Shown here in pieces: positions 7,905 to 17,024 of a DNA stretch of 34,044 bases; the first letter of the stretch is position 1; every line of letters begins with the position of its first letter. Under the pieces are notes generated by a model. That model saw only the letters and a program-made list of their open reading frames with translations. It searched no databases and was not told the DNA's origin. The stretch is from the IMG/VR virus record IMGVR_UViG_3300030388_001881, positions 1-34,044 of that record; one strand, written 5' to 3'. Origin of the DNA: a virus. The position numbers and the translations under genes were made by a program.

Positions 7905-7906
7905 CA
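7898..7906 (-). promoter_or_regulatory. Extended -10 promoter candidate for the leftward replication operon
   Basis: On the minus strand this reads TGATATAAT: a perfect TATAAT preceded by TGn, the extended -10 configuration that can work without a good -35. The -35 position is poor. It lies about 50 nt before the ATG of the 7476-7847 gene in the only divergent gap of this region. Confidence 0.5.
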
Positions 7907-7923
7907 ACATTTAGAAAGTTATT

Positions 7924-9363
7924 ATGGATTATAGATTTAAAACAAAACCTTTTCAACATCAATTAGATGCTTTGGAAAAAAGTTGGAATAAAGAAGTTTG
8001 GGCTCTTTTTATGGAGATGGGCACAGGTAAAACTAAAGTATGCATTGACAATATTGCAATACTCTATGACAAGGGTAAAATAAATTCGGCTCTTATCATT
8101 GTACCTAATGGTATTAAAAGAAATTGGCGTAACGAGTTAAAGATACATTTATCCGATCATATTAATTACCGAGTGGCTATCTGGTCTGCTTCCCCTAAAA
8201 AAGAAGAGAAGCAAGAAATTGAGCAGTTGTCCGTGATCGTTGATGACTTAACCATTTTTATTATGAACATTGAATCACTATCCACCAAGCGTGGTTATGA
8301 TTTTGCATATAGTTTTCTATTAAAAAACCAAGCATTGATGTGTATTGATGAATCAACCACCATTAAAAATCACAACGCTCAACGTACAAAAAACATTTTA
8401 AAACTTCGAGACTTAGCAAAGTATAGAAGGATTATGACAGGGTCTCCTATAACTAAATCACCACTTGATATATTTTCTCAAGTTCAATTCTTAGATCCTT
8501 ATTTATTAGATCAACAAAGTTATTATAGTTTTAGAGCTAGATATGCTGTCATTGTTTCCAGGTCCGTGGGCAGTCATTCGTTTCAACACATTGTTAAGTA
8601 TCAACGCCTGGACGAGTTACAAGAAAAAATAACACACTTCTCTACACGAATTTTAAAGAGTGAGTGCTTAGATCTTCCTGAAAAATTATATACAAAAAGA
8701 AATGTTGTTATGACACCCGAACAATTAAAAGCTTACACGGAAATGAAGAAATCAGCGTTAACATTTCTAGAGGATAATAAAATGATGACGGCAGCTACAG
8801 TGCTAACACAGATAATTAGACTACATCAGATTACATGTGGTCATGTGAAGACGGATGATGGTGAGGTAATCTCATTAAAAAATAACCGTTTACAAGAGTT
8901 GTTAAATGTCTTGGATGAGACGGGGGGTAAGGTAATTATATGGGCTGTATATCGTCATGATATACAAGCTATAGAGAAAGCAATAGGAGATTTATATGGT
9001 AAAGAAAGTGTGGCGTCTTATTATGGTGATACCAAAGATTCTGATCGTCAGTCTATTGTTGATCGTTTTCAAGATAATGATGATGCTCTTCGGTTCTTCG
9101 TGGGAAATCCCAAAACAGGAGGTTATGGTCTTACTCTTACTTCTTCTCACACTGTTGTGTATTTTTCAAACGACTATAGTTTAGAAATACGCATGCAATC
9201 GGAAGACAGAGCGCACCGTATAGGGCAAACAAATAAAGTAACTTATGTAGATTTAATGGCAGAGAATACTATTGATGAGAAAATTGTTAAAGCGTTAAAT
9301 GCTAAAATAGATTTAGCGAGTCAGGTAATGGGAGAAGATCCTAGAAAGATTTTATTTAGCTAA
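7924..9363 (+). CDS. SNF2-type superfamily 2 helicase/translocase
   Basis: A 479-residue SNF2-family ATPase. It begins with a Q-like element KTKPFQHQLDAL (6-16) and Walker A FMEMGTGKTK (29-38). Motif Ia is ALIIVPNG and Walker B is the variant CIDESTTIKN (140-149, DEST instead of DEAH). Motif III is MTGSPI (171-176). The second RecA domain contains IIWAVYRHDI, YYGDT and GGYGLTLT, and motif VI is SEDRAHRIGQ (426-435), diagnostic for SNF2 proteins. Phages often carry such proteins in the replication region; it may remodel protein-DNA complexes or unwind DNA. It is the only plus-strand gene in the early half, and its stop overlaps the convergent gene by 12 nt, with no terminator visible. Confidence 0.93.
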   Translation: MDYRFKTKPFQHQLDALEKSWNKEVWALFMEMGTGKTKVCIDNIAILYDKGKINSALIIVPNGIKRNWRNELKIHLSDHINYRVAIWSASPKKEEKQEIEQLSVIVDDLTIFIMNIESLSTKRGYDFAYSFLLKNQALMCIDESTTIKNHNAQRTKNILKLRDLAKYRRIMTGSPITKSPLDIFSQVQFLDPYLLDQQSYYSFRARYAVIVSRSVGSHSFQHIVKYQRLDELQEKITHFSTRILKSECLDLPEKLYTKRNVVMTPEQLKAYTEMKKSALTFLEDNKMMTAATVLTQIIRLHQITCGHVKTDDGEVISLKNNRLQELLNVLDETGGKVIIWAVYRHDIQAIEKAIGDLYGKESVASYYGDTKDSDRQSIVDRFQDNDDALRFFVGNPKTGGYGLTLTSSHTVVYFSNDYSLEIRMQSEDRAHRIGQTNKVTYVDLMAENTIDEKIVKALNAKIDLASQVMGEDPRKILFS

Positions 9364-9561
9364 TGCTCGCTCGAGTAATATTTCCAATCTTATCACCCGT
9401 TCTTTTATTTCTGGTATATCTCGGAGTATTATTGTTTCTAGTTGTGATTGTTTTGTCTCAATGGCTATTACTTTTTGTGACAGCATGCCATACACAACTC
9501 CAGCGCTTATTAGAATCATTGAAAACCAAACTACGTTCCTTAGATTAAAATCTTTATCCAT
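9352..9561 (-). CDS. Small membrane protein with coiled-coil tail
   Basis: A 69-residue protein. Residues 9-27 (NVVWFSMILISAGVVYGML) form one transmembrane helix. Residues 30-66 form an amphipathic helix with a pattern like KVIAIETKQSQLETI...DIPEIKERVIRLEILLERAL. This layout recurs in small phage membrane proteins near internal-virion or lysis genes; a holin- or spanin-like role is possible but unproven. It starts with a TAATG junction after the 520-residue gene's side of the operon and ends overlapping the convergent SNF2 gene by 12 nt. Confidence 0.65.
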   Translation of the reverse strand: MDKDFNLRNVVWFSMILISAGVVYGMLSQKVIAIETKQSQLETIILRDIPEIKERVIRLEILLERALAK

Positions 9562-11123
9562 TAAAAACCACCCATAAAACTATTTGTTTGTTTTAACTGA
9601 TCATAATAAGGATCTGTATTTATTGATGCGATTCCACCTTGATTATAACCTGTTGCATTGCTATTTAATATATCTATGGCTTCTTGATTTAACGGTGGTA
9701 GTTCCAGTCCCGTTGAGTCAAAATTAAATGACAAATTATTAGGGTCTATCGTATTATCTTGAAAATTTATTGCTTCTTCTGGAGAACTAAAATATGGATT
9801 TAGGTTTGGATTTTGATTTTGATTTTGATTTTGATTTTGGTTGTCTGCTTCCCCTAAAAAAGATCTGGCGGATTCAAAATATGGATTAAAGTTTGGATTT
9901 TGATTTGGAGTTTGATTTTGTGTATTGCGCGGAGAAATTCTTTCTGTCATTTCGTTTAGTTTTAAATTATTTAGACGGTCATTGTTTTCTTGATCACGAT
10001 TAACAGTGGCATTGGAATTTTGGTAATTTTCTGGTGAATATAAACTGTCTCCTGGTTGAAAGTCAAATTGTTGTCCAGTAGTATTATTCGATGATTGTCC
10101 AAGTATGTTTTCATCAACCTCACCAAAAACATCGACATCACGGTCTGCAAAAGATTTGTTGTCGTATGTTCCAGAAGTTGGATCTAGTGGATAGCGTTGG
10201 CCCGGTAGTATAGGATTTTGGTAGGGAATATCGTTAGGTTGGAAGATATTTTTTAAATTTAACTCAGGAAAATTAATATTTTTCATTAATGCGTTCTTAA
10301 TACCTCCTGGCATGTTTCGTAAATCTTTTGGTACCATACCTGTTGCAGCACCAACTGCTCGGCCAGGTATAGTTGCAAGATTTTTTCCTGTTTCTATACT
10401 TTCTTTTACAAAAGGAAGACCTGTTGCTTTATCAATTAATTGGCCACCTACAGTTCCAAAATCTTTTGTCATTTTGCCCAAATCAGATTCTTTAACTTTA
10501 TCTATACCTTTATTAAATCCTCCTAATATTTTACCCAATATCGTTCCATTTTGTAGATAATCACCTATTCCTGCTCCCATTGTAGCTAAAATATTAGGAT
10601 ACATTTTCCTATATCTGTCAGGATACATATTCTGCAATCTTCTTGTTGGATCTCCAAAATCTTCTTGTTTTGTTTCATCAAAGATGTCTTTTCCGGATGT
10701 AACCATCATAGGATTACCTGAACTTGTTCTCATAATCGTTCCATCCTTATTCCGTACGACGCCGCCTGCTTGGGCAGCTTTTGCATAACCTAGGTCACTA
10801 GTAAATTTATTTAAACGCGAACGTAAATCTTTAGCTGTAACATCATCTCCTTTGCTAAGAGCCGTATCTATACGACGATTTAAACTTCCAACACTTTGTT
10901 GTAAATCACTAATCTTGCTCCCCTCTATAGAGTACCCAGACTGATTACCAAATTTAGATTCTGTTAAACCTTTTTCACGACCTGTATTACCGCCTGTAAG
11001 TCTTTTAGCTTGATTTCTTTTTGGATCTTTAAAACGCTTTGTTCGGTATGAATCTTTAGCGCTAGCTTTTTGTTTTTTTACTTCTTTTACTCTTCTTTTT
11101 TGTGTGCTTGATCCGTTAGCCAT
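9561..11123 (-). CDS. Low-complexity probable virion/ejection protein, Asn/Gln-rich C-terminus
   Basis: A 520-residue protein with a strongly basic start (about 1-60, many KR/KKQK). A middle region is rich in Gly, Lys and short helices (LQQSVGSLNRRIDTALSKGDD...). The C-terminal third is Asn/Gln/Pro-rich, with a (QN)5 run and two copies of NPNxNPYF (LNPYF, FNPYF). No enzyme motif is seen. Its place at the end of a set of internal-virion-like genes, each joined by TAATG, suggests an ejected or tail-associated protein. The underlying DNA contains a six-base tandem repeat (9809-9840). Confidence 0.65.
   Translation of the reverse strand: MANGSSTQKRRVKEVKKQKASAKDSYRTKRFKDPKRNQAKRLTGGNTGREKGLTESKFGNQSGYSIEGSKISDLQQSVGSLNRRIDTALSKGDDVTAKDLRSRLNKFTSDLGYAKAAQAGGVVRNKDGTIMRTSSGNPMMVTSGKDIFDETKQEDFGDPTRRLQNMYPDRYRKMYPNILATMGAGIGDYLQNGTILGKILGGFNKGIDKVKESDLGKMTKDFGTVGGQLIDKATGLPFVKESIETGKNLATIPGRAVGAATGMVPKDLRNMPGGIKNALMKNINFPELNLKNIFQPNDIPYQNPILPGQRYPLDPTSGTYDNKSFADRDVDVFGEVDENILGQSSNNTTGQQFDFQPGDSLYSPENYQNSNATVNRDQENNDRLNNLKLNEMTERISPRNTQNQTPNQNPNFNPYFESARSFLGEADNQNQNQNQNQNPNLNPYFSSPEEAINFQDNTIDPNNLSFNFDSTGLELPPLNQEAIDILNSNATGYNQGGIASINTDPYYDQLKQTNSFMGGF
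9809..9840. repeat. GATTTT hexanucleotide tandem repeat coding for (Gln-Asn)n
   Basis: About five consecutive GATTTT units on the plus strand, read on the minus strand as AAAATC, encode alternating Asn and Gln. The flanking segment 9789-9816 is repeated imperfectly at 9877-9906 (AATATGGATT..AGTTTGGATTTTG), coding the second NPNxNPYF. A six-base unit lets length vary without frameshift. Confidence 0.8.
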
Positions 11124-14100
11124 TATGTTCTCCTATTTCCAAGAGCAATTGCTTCATCTAAATTACCACCTGCTAATGCTACTCGTTGTTGTGGGTTAAG
11201 AGGTTGTGGTGCGGAAGCGCTTTCCTGAACATCGTCAGAAAAAATAGATTCTTCTCCTCCTCCTCCTTGGCTCATTGGAGGCACAATATTTTCTTCCGGA
11301 GCATTTTCCGTTACTTGTGTTTCATCCACCTCGCTTCCAATATATCCTTCACTCATCATGTTTGCTAATTCGTCTTCTTGTTGTAATTGAGCAGCATCGT
11401 AAAAACTTAATTGGTCATTTAATCCGTAACGTGACTGATTGTAAGATGATCTTGTGCCATCATTCATAGAGTCCATCACAGCACTGTAACCTGATCCGAC
11501 CAACCAATCTAAAAATTTACCTGGGCGCTGCATTACGTTATTAATCTTATGAAACTCTTTAGGAATATCACTTCTCATATCGTCATCTTCCAAAAGGCTT
11601 TTCATACCCTTTACAAAAGCATTACGTTGTGCTCCAACGCTTGCATTTGGTTCTACAATTCTTGTCCACGCCTTTAAAGCTTCAGGATCTGCTAAAAAAG
11701 CGGCTGTTTTTCTCATTAATAGACCTGTCAATACAGTACTATATACAGCTGCATTACCTATTCCTCCTCCCGCAACTATTTGGCTTCCGGATAGTCCCAT
11801 TGTAAACATACTCAGACCACTTTGAAGCCCACCTAGCGATAGACGACGTGCAGCCATTTGAGCAGTAGTTCCACCTAGACCTTGTTCAATTATTCTTGCT
11901 TGTACATCTATTAAAGCTTCCACGTTACTTTTAAATGCTTTACCATCTTTCCCTGCAAGATCCATCATTCTCTCTATGCCAGGATCATCAAAATTTAAAT
12001 TTTTAAGAAACTTATTAGGATTGAATATTTCTTCTGTCATAGATTGCATTACTTTTTCTCCGTTTGGCATAGTTATCTCTCTAACCACAGGAGCTGATGA
12101 GTCTAAAGAGTTTTTAAACGCTTGATTAATCCAAGATTTTACACCTGTAGTGTACGCTTGAGTTCCCACTAAATCATGTAAGTCCGTTACACGTTGGGGT
12201 GAAATGCCTTTACGAAAAACCATTTTACCAATTTCATCGGAGTACATAAATCCTGGTAAATCAGGGCCTGCTTGAAACATATTTTCGTCAACAAGTTTAA
12301 ATTCTTTTGCAACCGGCGATTTATAGATTGGTGCCATTTTTGAAAAAGTATCATTAGCTATTAGTAATGATTTTTTTGCCGCTTCTGCTTTTAATAATTC
12401 CTCAGGGTTTAGTTCTTTTGACCAATTAGCAAAATCATTCATATCAATAGTAAGATTTTTGCGGATTGTTCCTAGTATAGCTGCTCCTCCTTGATCTTTT
12501 TTAAGAGGCCCTGCAATGTCCGACCACAACATGTTAATATCTTTTTGGAGACCACGAACATTAGCTACACTTAGATAGTCAGGAAGATTAGTGATATTTT
12601 TAAGAATCCACTCATCTATGTCTCCTAACATTGGAGCAAATTGCCCACCGTCTCTTAGAGTAAATTTCATTTCTTCTATTTGTGCTCTTAACGTTTCTCC
12701 TGCCATTCTTGTGTTTTTTGTTGGAATAAAATTTTTTGAGATAGATTTTGCTTTGATCTCAAAATCGTCGTAAAGCATATTATTTATATACGCAAATTTT
12801 CTATATCTCTCTTGTGCTTTTTTAGATAATAATTCTCCAATATCTGTCATATGTTCAATAGGTGCTAATTCATTAACACGCGCTTCCGCTTCAAGCATAT
12901 CTACATATCCTTTAAACCCTGCATTTGTAGCTTCTTTATTTAGCTTTGTTCGAATAGTTGTTGGAAATCCTTTAAATTGTTCTCTATAGAATTTTTCAAC
13001 TTCATCTATAGGCATATCATCACCGTAATTACCGATTGTATTTTTTAATGCTTTTGAAAATTGCAAGGACGATAAAGTAAGTTTTTCTTGCATTGCAGTT
13101 CCTCCAAAAAAAGGTAATTTACCTAAAGTTTTTTTATACTTTGTTGCCGCACCTTTAAACATATTTATACCCGCACCTTGAGCACTAGCGCCCGCCGCTA
13201 CATTTATTCCTACAGGAGCTCTATACAACTCAGCTAAATCGCTCATTGCTATTGCAGGTCCATCAAAACCAAATAATACTTTTCCAAGAACAGGCCTTGC
13301 TGCCGCTGCTAGTGGAGCTAAACCAGCAGCTCCTAGTGTCCACTTAAAAGCATTTCTCCCTGCCGTTAAAGCTTCTAAAGCAGGAGTGGGTGCATCTTGA
13401 GGATTAGCGATACCCTTGGTTCTTCTAATTGTGGAGTTTATTAAATCATAAATAAGCGATCCCGACGCGGCACCTGCTGTGGCACCTGCCACTGTTCTTA
13501 CAGTGTCCCCTACATGACCACCCATAATTTCTTGGCCTAAACTTTTTGTAACTTTAGGTGCTCCTGGGACCCTTTTAGTCAAAGCTAGAGCTCCAAAACC
13601 ACCTATGACATCAGCCGCCATAACAAAATCATTTTTATTCCCTGGAATAACATCTCTTAAAAAACTACCAAAAACAGTTTTTTTATTTTTTAAATATTCT
13701 TTTGGTCCGTCTCTGACAAGATCAAACATGGAATCACTATTCTTCATTGCATCTCTTACTTTTGTTTTTCCTTTTTCTGACTTATACTTTCCTTTCCAAT
13801 GATCAACATAATACTTATAAGGATCATTACTTTTCCGATCTTCTTGCATAACTTGTATTTGAGCATCAAGACCTGTAAAAAATTTGTCATTATTATAATC
13901 AAATAATTCTTCAGAGATTGCTTTTTTTCCAATTTTTTCTCTAGCATTATTAATTGCCCCAACAATATTTCTTTTCTCTGCTGGAGTACGTGGGTTATAT
14001 ACATCAGCCCCTCGTTTTCCACGTATTTCTTTATATTTATCCATATATACAGGGAGATTACGAGAAGCAGCTGTTCCTGGATTACCCGAAGTTAACTCCT

Positions 14101-14194
14101 CCATTACATTTACCTGTAACCAAGTGCTACTATTTCCTGGATCTCCAATGCCTGTTCTTGAAGGTTCTAATCTAATTGTTCTAGCGAAGCCCAT
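11123..14194 (-). CDS. Large probable internal virion (DNA ejection) protein
   Basis: At 1023 residues this is the largest protein in the window. Residues about 190-310 hold Ala/Gly-rich hydrophobic helices (ADVIGGFGALAL, TVAGATAGAASGSLIYDL, WTLGAAGLAPLAAAA) that could insert into membrane. The middle is helical and charged, and residues about 790-850 are again hydrophobic (LGGLQSGLSMFTMGLSGSQIVAGGGIGNAAVY). The C-terminus is acidic, then Pro/Gln-rich, and ends AGGNLDEAIALGNRR. Large size, membrane-active segments and the position between helical low-complexity proteins match phage ejection proteins such as the T7 gp16 or P22 gp16/gp20 classes; no lytic transglycosylase motif is evident. Flanked by TAATG junctions on both sides. 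Confidence 0.65.
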   Translation of the reverse strand: MGFARTIRLEPSRTGIGDPGNSSTWLQVNVMEELTSGNPGTAASRNLPVYMDKYKEIRGKRGADVYNPRTPAEKRNIVGAINNAREKIGKKAISEELFDYNNDKFFTGLDAQIQVMQEDRKSNDPYKYYVDHWKGKYKSEKGKTKVRDAMKNSDSMFDLVRDGPKEYLKNKKTVFGSFLRDVIPGNKNDFVMAADVIGGFGALALTKRVPGAPKVTKSLGQEIMGGHVGDTVRTVAGATAGAASGSLIYDLINSTIRRTKGIANPQDAPTPALEALTAGRNAFKWTLGAAGLAPLAAAARPVLGKVLFGFDGPAIAMSDLAELYRAPVGINVAAGASAQGAGINMFKGAATKYKKTLGKLPFFGGTAMQEKLTLSSLQFSKALKNTIGNYGDDMPIDEVEKFYREQFKGFPTTIRTKLNKEATNAGFKGYVDMLEAEARVNELAPIEHMTDIGELLSKKAQERYRKFAYINNMLYDDFEIKAKSISKNFIPTKNTRMAGETLRAQIEEMKFTLRDGGQFAPMLGDIDEWILKNITNLPDYLSVANVRGLQKDINMLWSDIAGPLKKDQGGAAILGTIRKNLTIDMNDFANWSKELNPEELLKAEAAKKSLLIANDTFSKMAPIYKSPVAKEFKLVDENMFQAGPDLPGFMYSDEIGKMVFRKGISPQRVTDLHDLVGTQAYTTGVKSWINQAFKNSLDSSAPVVREITMPNGEKVMQSMTEEIFNPNKFLKNLNFDDPGIERMMDLAGKDGKAFKSNVEALIDVQARIIEQGLGGTTAQMAARRLSLGGLQSGLSMFTMGLSGSQIVAGGGIGNAAVYSTVLTGLLMRKTAAFLADPEALKAWTRIVEPNASVGAQRNAFVKGMKSLLEDDDMRSDIPKEFHKINNVMQRPGKFLDWLVGSGYSAVMDSMNDGTRSSYNQSRYGLNDQLSFYDAAQLQQEDELANMMSEGYIGSEVDETQVTENAPEENIVPPMSQGGGGEESIFSDDVQESASAPQPLNPQQRVALAGGNLDEAIALGNRRT

Positions 14195-15909
14195 TAGTTA
14201 CTCACGCCTGGTATTATTTCTTCAAAGCCTGAAATATCAGTAATATCAGTGCCATCAGTACCGTCTGTTACCTCAGATGTATTATCGTCATAACCACCTA
14301 TTACCGCAGGTTTGTCCTCTGTTATATTATTCCATGAAGCACTTTTTTTGTAGTTAACTAAAAGATTTTCATCGCCTCCAACAACATTAAATGCTTGTTT
14401 CTGTGCTTGGTGGTAATTAGCTAATTCTTGTTCAACAGTATTAAGAGATGCAGCCACTTTACTGATTGGCGTAGTAACATTATATAATTGTAGGGCGTCT
14501 TTAGCATTATTAATATCATCCATATTTAAACGACCTGTTGATTTACGTGATCTTGCTAAAGCGTAATAAATAGAATTAACACGAATCATATTTTGTACAA
14601 TGTCCTCATCAAAGCCTTGTCTAATTAAGTTCTGAGAGTTAAAAAGTTCTTGATACACTGGATCAGCAGTGTAATCTCTTTGTCCTGTATCCTCAAAATA
14701 ATTATAAGCTAAATCATTATTAGTGCTTCCTTGCAGTTTATTAACAGCAGCCGTATACTTTTCTGCATCAATATAATTATTAGCCGCCGCCGCATCAACA
14801 AGATCTAAAGCTGTTCCCTTAATATCTTGAACCATTCCTTTGAAATAACCAGGAGCACCTACTTTAGCTCCTCCTCTTCTCATTGTTTCTCTAATATCTT
14901 TAATAAATTGTATAGCATTTGCCGTACCGTTAATTTTCTCTGCTATTTCTAACTGCATTTTAGAATTTTTATCTAATGTGCCTGCATCGTTAAATGTAAA
15001 TCCTGCTTTAATAGCACTTTTTCCTAATTCGTAATCAGGAACATATGTTTGTATTCCATCTTTTACTTGAGGAATCATATTAACAGGTTCTCCTAAGTCA
15101 TTGTAAGCTACATATCCCGTTTTATATTCAGGGTTTCCACCCATTCCTCCTGGGATTGCAAATACTACAGGGTCTTTTTTAAATTCTTTTAACATTTTAT
15201 AATTATTTTCTATAGCTGATTGGTCATTACTATATTGATATCCATAGAATTGTTTTGCTAAGTCTCGTTGATATCTTGTCGTTGCCGCCTCGTTAGTTGA
15301 ATTAAACTGAAGAGCTTTTTCAAAGATTTTAAATTCTTCGGCGTCACGAACATCTCGTTGGTTATCTAAAGCTTCAAGAACATATTCTCTTTTAGCTCTT
15401 TCACTGGCTTTTTCTTCTTCATACCTGGCCGCTTTTTGTTTTCTTTTTTGCTCATTCATGCCCGCTAAGTCATTAAGAAAAACTTCTCCTGCTTGCGCAA
15501 TTGCTGGTGTCAGTTGTCCACCCTGTGTAGGTTTCATTAAATTTAATCCCAATCTTGCCAAAGCAAGATTCTTTTCAAATTTCATATTATCTTCTGGTGC
15601 TTTTTCTACGGTTTCTGAAGCTTCATATATTCTAGCAAAATCATCAAATGTTTTTGCTTCGCCTGCATATTCTTCGTATTGCTTTCGTATAACTTCGGGA
15701 GTCCAGACTTCTCTGGTTTTAGCGTAGATGTCCTCTAGTCCTAATGGTTGTTGATATTGTGGGTCGTTAAAATTAATACTTGGTACAGAATTATCTGTTA
15801 TAGTTGATGATGGTTTTGTGCTATTTCCCTGTGGAAATTGATTTTGATTTTGTATTGGAGGAACAATTTCTCCCCCAAACATTGATCTAGCTAATACGCT
15901 CTCTACCAT
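14194..15909 (-). CDS. Helical probable internal virion/ejection protein
   Basis: A 571-residue, mostly alpha-helical protein. The N-terminal 60 residues are Asn/Gln/Ser/Pro-rich. Residues about 70-230 are charged helices (EVIRKQYEEYAGEAK, NEQKRKQKAARYEEEKASERAKREYV), probably coiled coil. A central segment around 255-310 (AIPGGMGGNPEYKTGYVAYNDLGEPVN) looks globular, and the C-terminal tail is Asp/Thr/Gly-rich. No known domain is recognised. Context (third of five genes from one promoter, TAATG to the 1023-residue gene) suggests a virion-internal protein. Confidence 0.65.
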   Translation of the reverse strand: MVESVLARSMFGGEIVPPIQNQNQFPQGNSTKPSSTITDNSVPSINFNDPQYQQPLGLEDIYAKTREVWTPEVIRKQYEEYAGEAKTFDDFARIYEASETVEKAPEDNMKFEKNLALARLGLNLMKPTQGGQLTPAIAQAGEVFLNDLAGMNEQKRKQKAARYEEEKASERAKREYVLEALDNQRDVRDAEEFKIFEKALQFNSTNEAATTRYQRDLAKQFYGYQYSNDQSAIENNYKMLKEFKKDPVVFAIPGGMGGNPEYKTGYVAYNDLGEPVNMIPQVKDGIQTYVPDYELGKSAIKAGFTFNDAGTLDKNSKMQLEIAEKINGTANAIQFIKDIRETMRRGGAKVGAPGYFKGMVQDIKGTALDLVDAAAANNYIDAEKYTAAVNKLQGSTNNDLAYNYFEDTGQRDYTADPVYQELFNSQNLIRQGFDEDIVQNMIRVNSIYYALARSRKSTGRLNMDDINNAKDALQLYNVTTPISKVAASLNTVEQELANYHQAQKQAFNVVGGDENLLVNYKKSASWNNITEDKPAVIGGYDDNTSEVTDGTDGTDITDISGFEEIIPGVSN

Positions 15910-15911
15910 TT

Positions 15912-17024
15912 TTAATTGTTTCCATAGAAATTAGATAAAGCAGAAGCTCCTGTAATACCTGCTCCTACGCCCGCCGCTAATGGGTTAGTATAAGGTAGTG
16001 GGTTTTGTGAAATTCTTTGTTGAACAGAAGGAGTACCTGCAAGAATATCAGCACCAAACTGAATTCTTCGGCTAGGTTCTTGCGCGTTTGCTGTAGAATA
16101 TCTAAACATTTCATCCATAGATGCTTGCTCACGAGTTCTACCTACTTGCCCTACACCTAACAATGATTGAATTCCTTGTGATCCAAGTTGAGCTTGTTGT
16201 GCTCCTAAGTTGCCCATTGCTTGAGCTTGTCCTGCTTGTGTTTGACCAATTTGACCAATTCCTTGTCCAAGAGATCCATAGGTTTGAGCAGATTGTAATT
16301 GACGTCCTCTGTTTGCTTCGGTTGTTCCAATAGAGGCTTGTTGTGCTTGTTGAAAGTTTCTTGAAAGATCTTCAAAAACTCTTTTTGATTTTATATCTTG
16401 TAAATTTTTAGAAAGTTCTGCTGACTGCACACCAAAACGAGCTCCACCAAATGCTCCTGCTTGTTGTGCTTGAGAATCTAAATTGTTTTGTGCTTTTGCT
16501 GCTTCAGAATCCATTTGTTTTAATGCTTCTTGGGTAACATTTTGTTGATACTGATTCATGAAATCTTGCGTATTTGATGAAGTAGGGTCATATGCTTGTT
16601 GAGCCATCTGTAATGATGGTATCCCTAGTTGCATAGTTTGACCGCCGAGTGCCGTTGTTGTTCCTGCTGTGCCTAATCCTTGTTTAGCTGAATCTAGATA
16701 AGGTTGATATCCTGCTAATCCTGTTTGTTGTCCTGTCGTAGGATCAACCCCCATTTGAGAAGACGCTAAATTAAAAGCTGCTGATTCTTGTGGAGCAAAC
16801 CCTGCAATACCTCTTTGAAAGCTTTGCATAGGCTTATCCAAAATTCCTGGATCTTTTTTGTCACCTACTTTAGTACCAGAAGGACCTTTAAAGTCTGGAG
16901 CATCTATCTCAGCTTGTGTATAAAGTTCCGTTCCACCGTAAAGACCATCTAAAAGACGTCTCCTGTAGTCCTCCATGAAAGGAGCTTCTCTTCCTATCTG
17001 AGTTTGGGTCTGATTAGTTGCCAT
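15912..17024 (-). CDS. Gln/Ala-rich phage virion protein, probable ejection protein
   Basis: A 370-residue protein dominated by Gln, Ala and Gly. The segment around 155-220 (FMNQYQQNVTQEALKQMDSEAAKAQNNL... then GAFGGARFGVQSAELSKNL) matches a family I recognise in podovirus-like genomes, with NPYQQxVxxxAL and QAxxAGAFGGxRxGVQxAE patterns. It is thought to be a virion-internal or tail-associated helical protein. C-terminal SRRIQFGADILAGTPSVQQ also recurs. It starts with a TAATG junction after the 300-residue gene and lies 2 nt before the next. Confidence 0.7.
   Translation of the reverse strand: MATNQTQTQIGREAPFMEDYRRRLLDGLYGGTELYTQAEIDAPDFKGPSGTKVGDKKDPGILDKPMQSFQRGIAGFAPQESAAFNLASSQMGVDPTTGQQTGLAGYQPYLDSAKQGLGTAGTTTALGGQTMQLGIPSLQMAQQAYDPTSSNTQDFMNQYQQNVTQEALKQMDSEAAKAQNNLDSQAQQAGAFGGARFGVQSAELSKNLQDIKSKRVFEDLSRNFQQAQQASIGTTEANRGRQLQSAQTYGSLGQGIGQIGQTQAGQAQAMGNLGAQQAQLGSQGIQSLLGVGQVGRTREQASMDEMFRYSTANAQEPSRRIQFGADILAGTPSVQQRISQNPLPYTNPLAAGVGAGITGASALSNFYGNN

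Noticed and set aside
9363-9548. 61-residue hydrophobic plus-strand frame resembling a holin
   Set aside because: It is the antisense of the 9352-9561 gene, with no ribosome site; the opposite-strand gene has TAATG coupling and a sensible TM plus coiled-coil layout.
9781-9910. CRISPR-like look of repeated segments
   Set aside because: Units are 6 nt or coding duplications in frame, without regular 25-40 nt repeats and unique spacers; no cas genes are present.
13756-14022. 88-residue Lys/Ile-rich frame inside the 1023-residue gene
   Set aside because: Out-of-frame reading of AT-rich coding DNA; no conserved motif.
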